DNA from: Chlorobium ferrooxidans DSM 13031
Lineage (GTDB): Bacteria > Bacteroidota > Chlorobiia > Chlorobiales > Chlorobiaceae
Length of the DNA: 64,000 bases
Assembly: GCF_000168715.1 (NCBI RefSeq)
Contig: NZ_AASE01000002.1
Coordinates: forward strand, 1-64,000
Reading direction: 5' to 3'
Shown: positions 44,964 to 53,290 of the stretch, one piece after another
How positions within the stretch are numbered: the stretch's first letter is position 1
Layout of the letters: every line of letters starts with the position of its first letter
Translations under genes and position numbers: made by a program
The notes under the pieces: model-generated
Told to the model about the DNA's origin: nothing
Databases searched by the model: none
What the model saw: only the letters and a program-made list of their open reading frames with translations

Positions 44964-46169
44964 GTGAAAAAAATAGGCATACTGACCAGCGGAGGAGATT
45001 GTGGTGGACTCAATGCAGTGCTTAAGGGTGCGGCAATGATGGCTCTGTCAAAAGACCTCGAACTCTATATCATTCCAAACGGCTACGCCGGACTCTACAA
45101 CCTCATTGATCAGCCATCTATTGTCCGTCTTGACCAGAGTCGACTTGACCTGTTCGATGCCAGTTTTGCCGGATCCGAAGCCGGTCATTCGAGAGTTAAA
45201 ATCAAGGCAATAAGCAATCCGGAAAAGTATAACCGCATCAAGGCCGGCATGAAAAAATTTGACCTTGACGCTCTTGTCATCAGCGGCGGTGACGACTCCG
45301 GAAGCGTTATGGTTGACCTCAACCAGAATGGCATACAGTGCATCCACGCACCGAAAACCATGGATCTCGACCTCCAGACCTACTCGGTCGGCGGAGATTC
45401 CACGATCAACCGTATTGCGCAGTTTGTCCATGACCTGAAAACCACCGGCAGAACCCACAACCGTGTACTCGTAACCGAGGTATTCGGCCGCTATGCCGGA
45501 CATACCGCTTTCCGCAGCGGTGTTGCAGCTGAAGCCGACTGTATTCTCATACCGGAAATTCCGGCAGACTGGGATGTTGTCTACGAACACCTCAAGGAGC
45601 GCTTTACCCGCAGAATCAGGGAGAGCGACGTCAACAGCGGTACCTATACCATAGTGGTTGCCGAGGGCATAAAAAATGCCGATGGCAGCGACATTGTTGA
45701 TGAATCAGCCGGCGTTGATGCTTTCGGCCACAAGAAACTGGCCGGTGCAGGCAAATTTACCTGCCAGCAGATCCAGAAAAGAATGAAAACCGACCCGGCC
45801 ATGCCGATTTTCATGAAAGAGACCGGTATGTTCGTTGAAGGAATCTACGAGATTCCCGAAGTGCGTGAAGTGCATCCCGGCCACCTTGTCCGTTCAGGCA
45901 GCTCTTCGGCTTACGATGTCAACTTCGGCTTCGAAGCCGGAGCGGCGGCTATTCTGCTCCTTCTTGACGGCAAAACAGGAGTGACGATATCCAAAGTCAG
46001 GGGTCGTAAAATCGAATACATTGAATCGAGCAAAGCTATTGTCCAGCGCCATGTCGATCTTGACCATGTCGCCATGTATGAAGCGCTCGGCATCTGCTTC
46101 GGACGAAAAGCCAGCCTCTATGAGCCGATTCTTCGTGAAGTGGACGGCGTTTACGAAAGAATCTACTGA
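44964..46169 (+). CDS. pfkA: 6-phosphofructokinase, probably PPi-dependent type
   Basis: A 401-residue phosphofructokinase. ILTSGGDCGGLNAVLKGAA binds the phosphate donor, and LVISGGDDSGSVMVDL carries Asp where ATP enzymes have Gly (GGDGS). CIHAPKTMDLDLQTYSVGGD has the PKT lysine typical of PPi-linked forms, although the catalytic TIDND becomes TMDLD. MPIFMKETGMFVEGIYEIPE does not match the usual MGRHAG/GYxQRGG pattern closely. From these residues a PPi donor is likely but not certain; a reversible enzyme would suit a bacterium running gluconeogenesis in light. AAGGAGAATAGT precedes the ATG. Confidence 0.88.
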   Translation: MKKIGILTSGGDCGGLNAVLKGAAMMALSKDLELYIIPNGYAGLYNLIDQPSIVRLDQSRLDLFDASFAGSEAGHSRVKIKAISNPEKYNRIKAGMKKFDLDALVISGGDDSGSVMVDLNQNGIQCIHAPKTMDLDLQTYSVGGDSTINRIAQFVHDLKTTGRTHNRVLVTEVFGRYAGHTAFRSGVAAEADCILIPEIPADWDVVYEHLKERFTRRIRESDVNSGTYTIVVAEGIKNADGSDIVDESAGVDAFGHKKLAGAGKFTCQQIQKRMKTDPAMPIFMKETGMFVEGIYEIPEVREVHPGHLVRSGSSSAYDVNFGFEAGAAAILLLLDGKTGVTISKVRGRKIEYIESSKAIVQRHVDLDHVAMYEALGICFGRKASLYEPILREVDGVYERIY

Positions 46170-46187
46170 GCGTTCCCAATTCAAGAT

Positions 46188-46223
46188 CAGCAGGCCCGCA
46201 ATACCATGCGGGTTTGCTGTTTC
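46188..46223 (+). terminator. Intrinsic terminator after pfkA
   Basis: AGCAGGCCCGCA (46189-46200) pairs with TGCGGGTTTGCT (46207-46218), including two G-U pairs, followed by GTTTCC. The U-tract is weak but the stem is long; it starts 19 bp after the stop codon. Confidence 0.65.
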
Positions 46224-46388
46224 CTCTCGCACCTCTTCCGCATTACATCCGGCTGCATGAACCGGATGATAAAGTAGATTATCTACCCGTACACTACAGA
46301 AAAACAGCTCCATTTACTTTCAAAAAACTCAAAACAATATATCTTTGAGTTTTAGACCGGTAACGATTTAACATCCAATACCCGCATC

Positions 46389-47300
46389 ATGAACAAGTCT
46401 GCAAAAATCTGGATGAACGGCGAACTGATTGACTGGAATGACGCCAAAATCCACATCCTGTCACATGTTGTCCACTACGGTTCATCCACATTTGAAGGGA
46501 TCCGCTGCTATGAGACCCTCAAAGGCTCGGCGGTGCTCTTTCTTGACGAACATATCAAACGGCTCAGGGACTCGTCGAAAATATACCGTATTGAAATTCC
46601 ATACTCCGAAAAGGAGCTGAAAGATGCGGTCATCAGCACCATCCACGCCAACAGTCAGAAAGCCTGCTACATCCGTCCGCTGGTCTACCGCGGACAGGGG
46701 GCAGTCGGAGTCAACCCTCACCGTGCCTCCATTGAAGTTGCCATTGCCACCTGGGAGTGGGGCACCTATCTTGGAGAGGATGTTCTTGAAACCGGTGTTG
46801 ACGTCCGGGTTTCATCCTGGACCCGTCCGGCTCCGAACACCCTGCCTTCTTGGGCAAAGGCCGGAGGAAACTATCTGAACTCGCAGCTTATCAAAATGGA
46901 AGCCCTGATGGATGACTATGCCGAAGGCCTTGCGCTTGACGTTAACGGCTATGTTTCCGAAGGGAGCGGCGAGAATATTTTCGTTGTCCGCGATGGCATT
47001 ATCTATACCCCCATGTCCGGTCAGTCAATCCTGCCCGGCTTTACCCGCTTCGCCGTGATGCACATCGCAAAAGAGCTTGGCTACGAGGTTCGTGAAACGC
47101 TGATTCCCCGCGAAGCGCTCTATGTTGCCGATGAGGTCTTTCTGACCGGTACGGCGGCAGAGATCACCCCGGTCAGAAGCATCGACAAATATCCGATCGG
47201 CAATGAACGGCGCGGTCCGATTACCGAAGCACTGCAGCATCACTACCTGAAAATCGTTCAGACCGGCGAAGATCCCTACAACTGGCTGACCTTTATATGA
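46389..47300 (+). CDS. ilvE: Branched-chain amino acid aminotransferase
   Basis: A 303-residue fold-type IV PLP aminotransferase completing valine, leucine and isoleucine synthesis. HVVHYGSSTFEGIRCYET, YIRPLVYRGQGAVGVNPH, SWTRPAPNTLPSWAKAGGNY, NSQLIKMEALMDDYAEGLAL, GYVSEGSGENIFVVRDG and EVFLTGTAAEITPVRSID are classical. The PLP lysine is expected in the SQLIKMEA stretch. The length is normal. The stop is 16 bp from the holB start, so the two probably share a transcript. Confidence 0.96.
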   Translation: MNKSAKIWMNGELIDWNDAKIHILSHVVHYGSSTFEGIRCYETLKGSAVLFLDEHIKRLRDSSKIYRIEIPYSEKELKDAVISTIHANSQKACYIRPLVYRGQGAVGVNPHRASIEVAIATWEWGTYLGEDVLETGVDVRVSSWTRPAPNTLPSWAKAGGNYLNSQLIKMEALMDDYAEGLALDVNGYVSEGSGENIFVVRDGIIYTPMSGQSILPGFTRFAVMHIAKELGYEVRETLIPREALYVADEVFLTGTAAEITPVRSIDKYPIGNERRGPITEALQHHYLKIVQTGEDPYNWLTFI

Positions 47301-47316
47301 CGGTGACAGAGAAGGC

Positions 47317-48486
47317 ATGAGCTGGAAAAACATTATCGGTCAGAAACAGCAGATCCGTGTTCTGCAGAAAGCTCTTGAAACAGACCGCTTTGCTCATGCC
47401 TACCTTTTTACCGGCCCGGAAGGGTCGGGAAAAGAGTCCGTTGCCTTTGAACTCGCCTCAATTCTCAACTGCCGCACTGCTTCACTTCAGAACGGCGAGG
47501 GTTCATGCGAAACCTGCCCTGACTGTATGCAGGTTCGCTCCTTCATGCACCAGAATATTGAGTATCTCTTTCCTGTCGAATCAGCCCTGCTTGACCCCGG
47601 GGAGGGGGCAAAAAAAGAGAACAAAAAGTTTACCGAGGCCAGGGAACGATACGAAGCGCTGCTTGAACAAAAAAAAGAGAATCCCTACTTCTCTCCCGCC
47701 ATGGAGCGCTCCATGGGCATTTTGACCGAACAGATTATCGCGCTTCAGCATAAAGCCTCCTTTATGCCGGGTGAGGGAAGCAAAAAGATCTTCATTATTT
47801 CGCAGGCTGACCGGTTGCACCCCTCGGCAGCAAACAAGCTGCTGAAACTGCTTGAGGAACCGCCTGCTCATGTGCTGTTTATTCTGGTAACCTCAAGGCC
47901 GGACGGGCTCCTTCCGACCATACGCTCACGATGCCAGGCTCTCCGCTTCACAAAAGTAACCGCCCGGGAACTGCGCCTCTGGCTGATGGAAAACCGCCCC
48001 GAAATTGTGGAGCCCGAACTGAGCTTTATTATCAGTTTTTCAAGGGGAAACCTCCGGCTTGCATGGGAGCTGATCAACAACCGTGACAGCAATGGAGCTG
48101 AGACGCCAACCATGCTCCTGCGCAACCAGGCGCTCGACTATTTGCGCAAGGTGCTCACGCCGAACCGCTTCCATGAAGCTATTATGGCCGCTGAAGAGTG
48201 TGCCCGAAACCTGACGCGCAGTGAGCTGACGCTCTTTCTTGGTGCGCTCCTGCTCTTCTTTCAGGACATCAACCACCGCAAAATTGTGCCGGAGTTTGCG
48301 GAACTCAACAACCCCGACATTACCGACTCGATTGACCGTTTTGCCCGGAACTTCCCCCATGCGGATTTCTTCACCATCTCAACCCTCACCGAAGAGGCGA
48401 TCCGCACCATCGAACGCAATGCCAGTCCGCTCCTCGTCATGGCATCCTACACCTCCGAGATCCGCCGCCTGCTGCAGCGGGCCTGA
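47317..48486 (+). CDS. holB: DNA polymerase III delta' subunit (clamp-loader)
   Basis: A 389-residue AAA+ clamp-loader protein: WKNIIGQKQQIRVLQKALET, AYLFTGPEGSGKESVAFELA (P-loop-like GPEGSGKES), the zinc-module cysteines in CETCPDCMQVRSF and an earlier Cys, SQADRLHPSAANKLLKLLEE PP and VTSRPDGLLPTIRSRCQALR (sensor-like SRC arginine). An insertion of about 45 charged residues (GEGAKKENKKFTEARERYEA) sits between the zinc module and the NKLLKLLEE helix and is longer than in E. coli. DnaX has the same fold but is longer. It is cotranscribed with ilvE. Confidence 0.9.
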   Translation: MSWKNIIGQKQQIRVLQKALETDRFAHAYLFTGPEGSGKESVAFELASILNCRTASLQNGEGSCETCPDCMQVRSFMHQNIEYLFPVESALLDPGEGAKKENKKFTEARERYEALLEQKKENPYFSPAMERSMGILTEQIIALQHKASFMPGEGSKKIFIISQADRLHPSAANKLLKLLEEPPAHVLFILVTSRPDGLLPTIRSRCQALRFTKVTARELRLWLMENRPEIVEPELSFIISFSRGNLRLAWELINNRDSNGAETPTMLLRNQALDYLRKVLTPNRFHEAIMAAEECARNLTRSELTLFLGALLLFFQDINHRKIVPEFAELNNPDITDSIDRFARNFPHADFFTISTLTEEAIRTIERNASPLLVMASYTSEIRRLLQRA

Positions 48487-48558
48487 AAGGCTTTGAGGAG
48501 AATTTCCGAAAAGGACCAAAAGGACAACAGGGACCGCAAGGAGACGTAAAAAGAGGTA

Positions 48559-48924
48559 CTACAGCATCTCCTGGTCCTTTGGGCCCTCGGAGTCTATATT
48601 TTTCCTATCCCCGGTCGTGGAGTCAAGCCAGTTAAGGTAACCGGGCAGACCCCCGGTAACGGGAAGCTTGATAATTTCAGGCACATCGTAGGGATGATAC
48701 TCCAGAATGTAGGCCTCAAGGGCCGTATAACGCTCTTCGGTGGTTTTGATGGAGAGCGCAACTTCATCCTCTTTCTGCAGCGCTCCCTCCCAGATAAAAA
48801 AGCTCCGGATATCAGCCATCTGTACACAGGCCGCAAGACGGTTTTCCAGAATACCCTCGGCAAGATTTTCGGCTTCCTCCCGGTCAGGGGCCGTGGTGAT
48901 AACCATGCAATAATCGCTTTTCAT
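48559..48924 (-). CDS. cutA: Divalent-cation tolerance protein
   Basis: A 121-residue trimeric ferredoxin-like-fold protein. MKSDYCMVITTAPDREEAEN, NRLAACVQMADIRSFFIWEG (AACVQ plus W motif), KEDEVALSIKTTEERYTALE and HPYDVPEIIKLPVTGGLPGY are characteristic. Family members are tied to copper tolerance and bind metal; the mechanism is unsettled. The start at 48924 is chosen from the family N-terminus; the same frame runs back another 92 codons through the peptidase gene in antisense-like sequence with no similarity. It lies 19 bp after the peptidase stop, on the same strand. Confidence 0.93.
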   Translation of the reverse strand: MKSDYCMVITTAPDREEAENLAEGILENRLAACVQMADIRSFFIWEGALQKEDEVALSIKTTEERYTALEAYILEYHPYDVPEIIKLPVTGGLPGYLNWLDSTTGDRKNIDSEGPKDQEML

Positions 48925-48943
48925 GATCTCCGGGGCAATAAGA

Positions 48944-50032
48944 TTACAGTTCAATAAGTTCCTTGCTGAAACGCTGCAACGGTTCGGCGCCGTGCGCTCC
49001 GAGTACCACCGTATCCTCAATACGCACGCCGAATCTGCCGGGCAGGTAAATGCCCGGTTCAATGGTAAAAACCATATTCTCCCGAAGCACCAGCTCCCCT
49101 TTCGGGCTGATTCTCGGCTCTTCATGCACTTCGAACCCGACACCGTGGCCGAGACCATGACCAAACTCATCCGAGTAGCCGTGACCGGCAATATATCCAC
49201 GCACTATCGCGTCAAGCTCCTTGCCGGTCATGCCGCACGTCGCCGAGGCTATGCCGAGCTCCTGAGCCTCCCGGACAATACGGTAAACAGTGCGGGCCTC
49301 CTCCGACGCCCTACCAAGTGAGAGGGTTCTTGTCTGGTCGGAGGCGTACCCCTCATAGACACAGCCCATATCGATAACAATCAGCTCTCCGGGCTTGAAG
49401 GGGTTTGATGAAGGTTTTGCATGGGGCATGGCAGAACGGGGACCTCCGGCAACAATCGGATCAAAAGAGTCTTTTTCTGCTCCGAGTTTTTTATGCTGGT
49501 ACGAAATTTCAGCCGCAATATCAATCTCCGTAGCCACAGGCGTGATAAGGGGAAGCACAGCTTCCAGTACCGCTTCACTGATCTCTGCCGCACGCCGCAT
49601 CTTCATCAGTTCGGTCTCATGCTTGACCATCCTGAACTCATCAAAAAAAGCGTGAACGGGAATAACCCGCTGCCGTCCGTGAAGCCGCTCGATCAGTCGT
49701 GTGGCTTCGTGCCAGGTAATATTATCCGACTGCAGGGCAACGCTCTCCCCAAGGGCGTATCGGCCTGAACCAAGCTCGGCATCAAACCCTTCGGCTGAAA
49801 TTACCGTTTCAGCCACAATCACCTCTCGGGCCGCCTGCTCCTTATAGCGAAAATCGGTAAAAAGCCAGCTTTTTTCCCTGGTAACAATCATTCTGGCGCT
49901 GGAGCCGCTGAAACCGGTAAGCCACCGGATAACCGAAAGATCGGTAACAATACAGGCATCAAGAGCCTGGGCCATCATTTTGCCAAGAACCATCTTCAGG
50001 GCAGCTTCCCGGTATACGTTATCCATAAGCAC
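48944..50032 (-). CDS. pepP: M24-family metallopeptidase (Xaa-Pro aminopeptidase type)
   Basis: 362 residues with a creatinase-like N-terminal domain (about 1-130) and a pita-bread catalytic domain. Metal ligands are in VIDMGCVYEGYASDQTRTLS (two Asp), GHGLGHGVGFEVHEEPRISP (His), ENMVFTIEPGIYLPGRFGVR (Glu) and IEDTVVL (Glu). The HGVGFEVHE set fits proline-specific aminopeptidase or prolidase rather than methionine aminopeptidase. It is upstream of cutA in a likely two-gene unit. The N-terminus is uncertain: several in-frame ATGs occur within the first 20 codons. Confidence 0.9.
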   Translation of the reverse strand: MLMDNVYREAALKMVLGKMMAQALDACIVTDLSVIRWLTGFSGSSARMIVTREKSWLFTDFRYKEQAAREVIVAETVISAEGFDAELGSGRYALGESVALQSDNITWHEATRLIERLHGRQRVIPVHAFFDEFRMVKHETELMKMRRAAEISEAVLEAVLPLITPVATEIDIAAEISYQHKKLGAEKDSFDPIVAGGPRSAMPHAKPSSNPFKPGELIVIDMGCVYEGYASDQTRTLSLGRASEEARTVYRIVREAQELGIASATCGMTGKELDAIVRGYIAGHGYSDEFGHGLGHGVGFEVHEEPRISPKGELVLRENMVFTIEPGIYLPGRFGVRIEDTVVLGAHGAEPLQRFSKELIEL

Positions 50033-50051
50033 AGAATCAGCTCTGATTATT

Positions 50052-50194
50052 GGGCACCCCTATTAACCTATTCCGCGATTCGATTGCTTCGTTGGGCGGT
50101 GCTCGAAATCCTCAAGTACTCCGTGTACATTCCGGTTTCTCTGGCTCCGTCCGCCTCGCACTCAAATCGCTCACGACAATTAATAGAGGTGCCC
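50052..50194. repeat. 143-bp nested imperfect palindrome (MITE-like)
   Basis: GGGCACCCCTATTAA (50052-50066) matches the reverse complement of TTAATAGAGGTGCCC (50180-50194) at 14 of 15 bases. Inside, GCGATT-GA-TGC-GGCGG segments pair with the complement of CCGCCTCGCACTCAAATCGC. At the centre GAAAT-CC and GG-TTTC flank GTAC-TCCGT-GTAC. The whole element is thus self-complementary along its length. It has no coding capacity and fills the space between the divergent peptidase and trpD genes. It looks like a small non-autonomous element or a long hairpin RNA. Confidence 0.65.
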
Positions 50195-50270
50195 TATTTA
50201 GATTTATATCAATTCTCATTATTATTTACATTTACGAATATTCGAACTCATTTGCCAACCAATCCGATAT

Positions 50271-51326
50271 ATGCCGCAAAAGAAGTTACTGCAAAAGCTG
50301 CTCACAGGGGAGGATTTTTCACAGGAAGAGATGACCTACTGCATGAACAGCATCATGGACGGGGTGTTTTCCGATGTTGTCATTGCGGCACTGCTTGCGC
50401 TCCTGCAAAAAAAAGGGGTGAAGGCTGCGGAGGCTGTCGGAGCCTATCAAAGCCTGATGGCAAAAGCCAACTGCATATCCCTTGATGAAGATGCTGTTGA
50501 TACCTGCGGTACCGGCGGTGATCATGCCGGCACCTTCAACATTTCGACCACTGCATCAATTATTGCCAACAGTGCGGGAGTCCCCATCGCCAAGCACGGA
50601 AACCGTTCGGTAACGAGCAGTTGTGGCAGTGCCGATGTGCTCGAAGCCCTCGGATTTACGATTGATCTTCCGCCTGAAGCGACAAAGGAGCTGTTTGAAG
50701 CAACAGGGTTTGCCTTTCTCTTTGCCCCCCTCTACCACCCGTCGATGAAACGGGTAGCCGGTATCCGCAGGGAGATGGGTATCAGAACAATATTTAACAT
50801 TCTCGGCCCCCTTATCAACCCGGCACGGGCAAAAAGGCAGCTTGTCGGCGTATTCAACCAGGAGCTCATGGAGCTCTATACCGAGGTTCTCCTGCAGACC
50901 GGGGCGCGGCATGCGCTTGTGGTTCACTCCATGACTGAAGAGGGCATTGCTCTTGATGAACCGAGCCTTAACGGGCCAACCTATGTTATCGAGATACTGC
51001 ACCAGTCCGTGCGGCGCAAAACCATCTATCCTGAAGATTTCGGCCTTGGCCGCCATGCCCTGTCGGATATCAAGGGAGGAACCAGAGATGAAAATGCATC
51101 CATTATCCGGAACATCCTTGACGGTTCCGCTCCGCAGGCTCATCTTGATGCCAGCATCTTCACCGCTGCCATGGCCTGTTTTGTTTCAGGAAAAGCATCA
51201 TCCATTAATGAAGGGTTCAGCCAAGCTGCAGATGCTCTTAAAAGTGGCCGTGCAGAGAAAAAATTCAATGAGATTCTGAAAATAAACACTCAGCTCACCG
51301 AGAAATACAGGTCGGGCGTAAACTAA
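50271..51326 (+). CDS. trpD: Anthranilate phosphoribosyltransferase
   Basis: A 351-residue enzyme transferring phosphoribose from PRPP to anthranilate in tryptophan synthesis. [20 protein letters not shown] (PRPP loop), [22 protein letters not shown] and [20 protein letters not shown] plus [20 protein letters not shown] are all standard. No other trp genes are near, so the pathway is dispersed, as often in Chlorobi. The leader is almost completely occupied by the palindrome at 50052-50194, which ends 76 bp before the ATG. Confidence 0.97.
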   Translation: MPQKKLLQKLLTGEDFSQEEMTYCMNSIMDGVFSDVVIAALLALLQKKGVKAAEAVGAYQSLMAKANCISLDEDAVDTCGTGGDHAGTFNISTTASIIANSAGVPIAKHGNRSVTSSCGSADVLEALGFTIDLPPEATKELFEATGFAFLFAPLYHPSMKRVAGIRREMGIRTIFNILGPLINPARAKRQLVGVFNQELMELYTEVLLQTGARHALVVHSMTEEGIALDEPSLNGPTYVIEILHQSVRRKTIYPEDFGLGRHALSDIKGGTRDENASIIRNILDGSAPQAHLDASIFTAAMACFVSGKASSINEGFSQAADALKSGRAEKKFNEILKINTQLTEKYRSGVN

Positions 51327-51400
51327 ATGCTTATCTTTATGCCAAAAAACTTGTATACTGTTTCCCTTGTTTTTAAGCCGAAGCGAGAATCATTACACCC

Positions 51401-52393
51401 ATGAACGGAAGCGAAACGCTAAATCCTGAGATGCAGCACAGCATCAATGAAAAGCTTCGTCAGTCAGGAGTGAGCGACGACCGTCAGAAGATCATCCGGC
51501 AGGCACTTGAAAATGTCAACAAACCAGGCTTCAGGATCGACCCTTCAGCTATCCTGCCGCTCATGAAGCCTGTCACCTGGTTCCCCCCGATGTGGGCCTT
51601 TGCCTGTGGTGTGGTCTCAACCGGTGAAGGTGTAGCTGCCAACTGGGACATACTTCTTCGGGGAGTTCTCCTTGCGGGTCCGCTTATGTGCGCCATGTCG
51701 CAGACCATGAACGACTACTTCGACCGCGAAGTTGACGCTATCAATGAGCCCGACAGACCTATCCCGGCAGGGAAAATATCAAAATCTGCAAGCTGGCTGA
51801 TTACCTTCGGCCTGATTGTCAGCGGCTTTCTCGTAGCCCTCTCCATCCACCCCTATGTCGTCGCCATCGCCTTTGTCGGGGTACTGATGTCACACGCCTA
51901 TTCCGGACCGCCAATCAGAGCTAAACGAAACGGCTGGTTCGGCAATCTCATCGTCGGTCTGGCCTATGAGGGTGTTGCATGGCTGACCGGCAGTTTCGCC
52001 ATTACCCAGGGCGTTCCATCAACGGAGACCATTGCACTTGCAATTATTTTTTCAATCGGTGCACACGGCATCATGACGCTCAACGACTTCAAATCGGTTG
52101 TCGGTGACCGTATCCGCAAGGTGGCCTCCATCCCGGTCCAGCTCGGAGAGAAAAAAGCAGCAGTTCTTGCCGCAATTCTTATGGATCTTGCCCAGCTTGC
52201 AGCCATTGCCATTCTTGTCTACAAAGGCTCCATGACAACAACCGTGATTGCTCTTGTGTTGCTTGTTGCCCAGTTGCCGATGCAGAAAATCCTGATTGCC
52301 AAACCCCTCGAAAAAGCGGTCTGGTACAACGCATTCGGAACCCTGCTCTATGTGCTGTCGATGATGGTGTGCGCCGTCGGCATCCGCCCGTAA
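51401..52393 (+). CDS. bchG: (Bacterio)chlorophyll synthase, UbiA family
   Basis: A 330-residue polytopic prenyltransferase (seven to nine helices) that esterifies bacteriochlorophyllide or chlorophyllide a with geranylgeranyl or phytyl diphosphate. The BchG/ChlG hallmarks are MKPVTWFPPMWAFACGVVST, the first Asp-rich motif NDYFDREVDAINEPDRPIPA and the second around LNDFKSVVGDRIRKVASIPV. Green sulfur bacteria have several paralogues (BchG, ChlG, BchK); the WFPPMWAF opening favours BchG/ChlG over BchK, but the exact substrate is not settled by eye. About 45 residues precede the membrane domain. This is the clearest phototrophy gene in the window. Confidence 0.88.
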   Translation: MNGSETLNPEMQHSINEKLRQSGVSDDRQKIIRQALENVNKPGFRIDPSAILPLMKPVTWFPPMWAFACGVVSTGEGVAANWDILLRGVLLAGPLMCAMSQTMNDYFDREVDAINEPDRPIPAGKISKSASWLITFGLIVSGFLVALSIHPYVVAIAFVGVLMSHAYSGPPIRAKRNGWFGNLIVGLAYEGVAWLTGSFAITQGVPSTETIALAIIFSIGAHGIMTLNDFKSVVGDRIRKVASIPVQLGEKKAAVLAAILMDLAQLAAIAILVYKGSMTTTVIALVLLVAQLPMQKILIAKPLEKAVWYNAFGTLLYVLSMMVCAVGIRP

Positions 52394-52539
52394 CGAGCAT
52401 TCCGGAAATCTGTTCCGCAAGTTGATTGCTTCGTTGTTCCGACGATTTATTGACCTGCCGGTGCGACAATAATCGGTTTCGGGATTACAAAACTATTGTT
52501 ATATTCCAGTTCGTTTTTTTAACACCAATTGATTGCACC

Positions 52540-52755
52540 ATGCCAAAAGTTTGTCTTCTGACCGGTAAAAAGCCTATATATGGTAATACGGTATCCCATG
52601 CGAACAACCATGTCCGTACCCGTTTTGAGCCGAACCTCCACACAAAAAAAGTCTGGATTGAAGAGGAAAAGCGGTTTGTCAAAGTCAAGCTTTCTGCAAA
52701 AGCCATGAGAATTATCGCTAAAACCGGTACCGCAGAGCTCGCCAAACTGGTATAA
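52540..52755 (+). CDS. rpmB: 50S ribosomal protein L28
   Basis: Seventy-one residues from [20 protein letters not shown], with [20 protein letters not shown] and [15 protein letters not shown] as in bacterial L28. The open frame extends upstream to 52426, but the MPKVC start matches the family. It retains only one N-terminal Cys, the zinc-free type. It sits alone rather than with rpmG, ahead of a strong terminator. Confidence 0.96.
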   Translation: MPKVCLLTGKKPIYGNTVSHANNHVRTRFEPNLHTKKVWIEEEKRFVKVKLSAKAMRIIAKTGTAELAKLV

Positions 52756-52800
52756 GAGCGTCCGGATCCATAAGGACACTCAAGATTTTCAATGTTTTAT

Positions 52801-52834
52801 AAAGGCTCAATCATCAACGGTTGAGCCTTTTTTT
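52801..52834 (+). terminator. Intrinsic terminator of rpmB, abutting the rnhA start
   Basis: AAAGGCTCAA (52801-52810) and TTGAGCCTTT (52821-52830) pair perfectly around a ten-base loop and are followed by TTTT. The rnhA start codon is at 52839, only a few bases beyond the T-run. Confidence 0.9.
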
Positions 52835-52838
52835 GTCT

Positions 52839-53279
52839 ATGCAAAAAAAACTGATCATATACACAGACGGGGCGTGCAGCGGAAATCCGGGGCCCGGTGG
52901 CTGGGGAGCACTCTTGATGTACGGTCCTTCAACCCGCGAACTATCAGGATACTCTCCAGCTACAACCAATAACCGCATGGAGCTGACTGCGGCAATAGAA
53001 GCGCTCGAAGCACTCAAGGAGCCCTGCAGGGTTGATCTCTACAGCGACTCCAGCTATCTCGTCAACGCCATCAATGAGGGGTGGCTGAAACGATGGGTTG
53101 TCAATAACTGGAAGACTGCTGCAAAAAAAAATGTCGAGAATCCGGATCTGTGGCAAAAAATCCTGAAGTTGATTAGATTGCATGAGGTTACCTTTCACAA
53201 GGTGAAGGGCCACAGCGACAATCCCTACAACAATCGCTGCGACGTGTTGGCACGGGAAGCCATAAAAAAACATCCATAA
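52839..53279 (+). CDS. rnhA: Ribonuclease HI
   Basis: A 146-residue nuclease degrading the RNA strand of RNA-DNA hybrids. Active-site carboxylates are Asp8 in IYTDGACSGNPGPGGWGALL, Glu49 in NNRMELTAAIEALEALKEPC, Asp71 in LYSDSSYLVNAINEGWLKRW and the C-terminal Asp in RCDVLAREA; KVKGHSDNPYNNRCD is the handle/loop His region. The ATG at 52839 gives the E. coli-like length; a TTG at 52821 lies inside the terminator stem. No Shine-Dalgarno sequence is visible, and the start follows the rpmB terminator directly, so read-through or a leaderless-type start is implied. Confidence 0.95.
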   Translation: MQKKLIIYTDGACSGNPGPGGWGALLMYGPSTRELSGYSPATTNNRMELTAAIEALEALKEPCRVDLYSDSSYLVNAINEGWLKRWVVNNWKTAAKKNVENPDLWQKILKLIRLHEVTFHKVKGHSDNPYNNRCDVLAREAIKKHP

Positions 53280-53290
53280 CCAGTTGCTGT

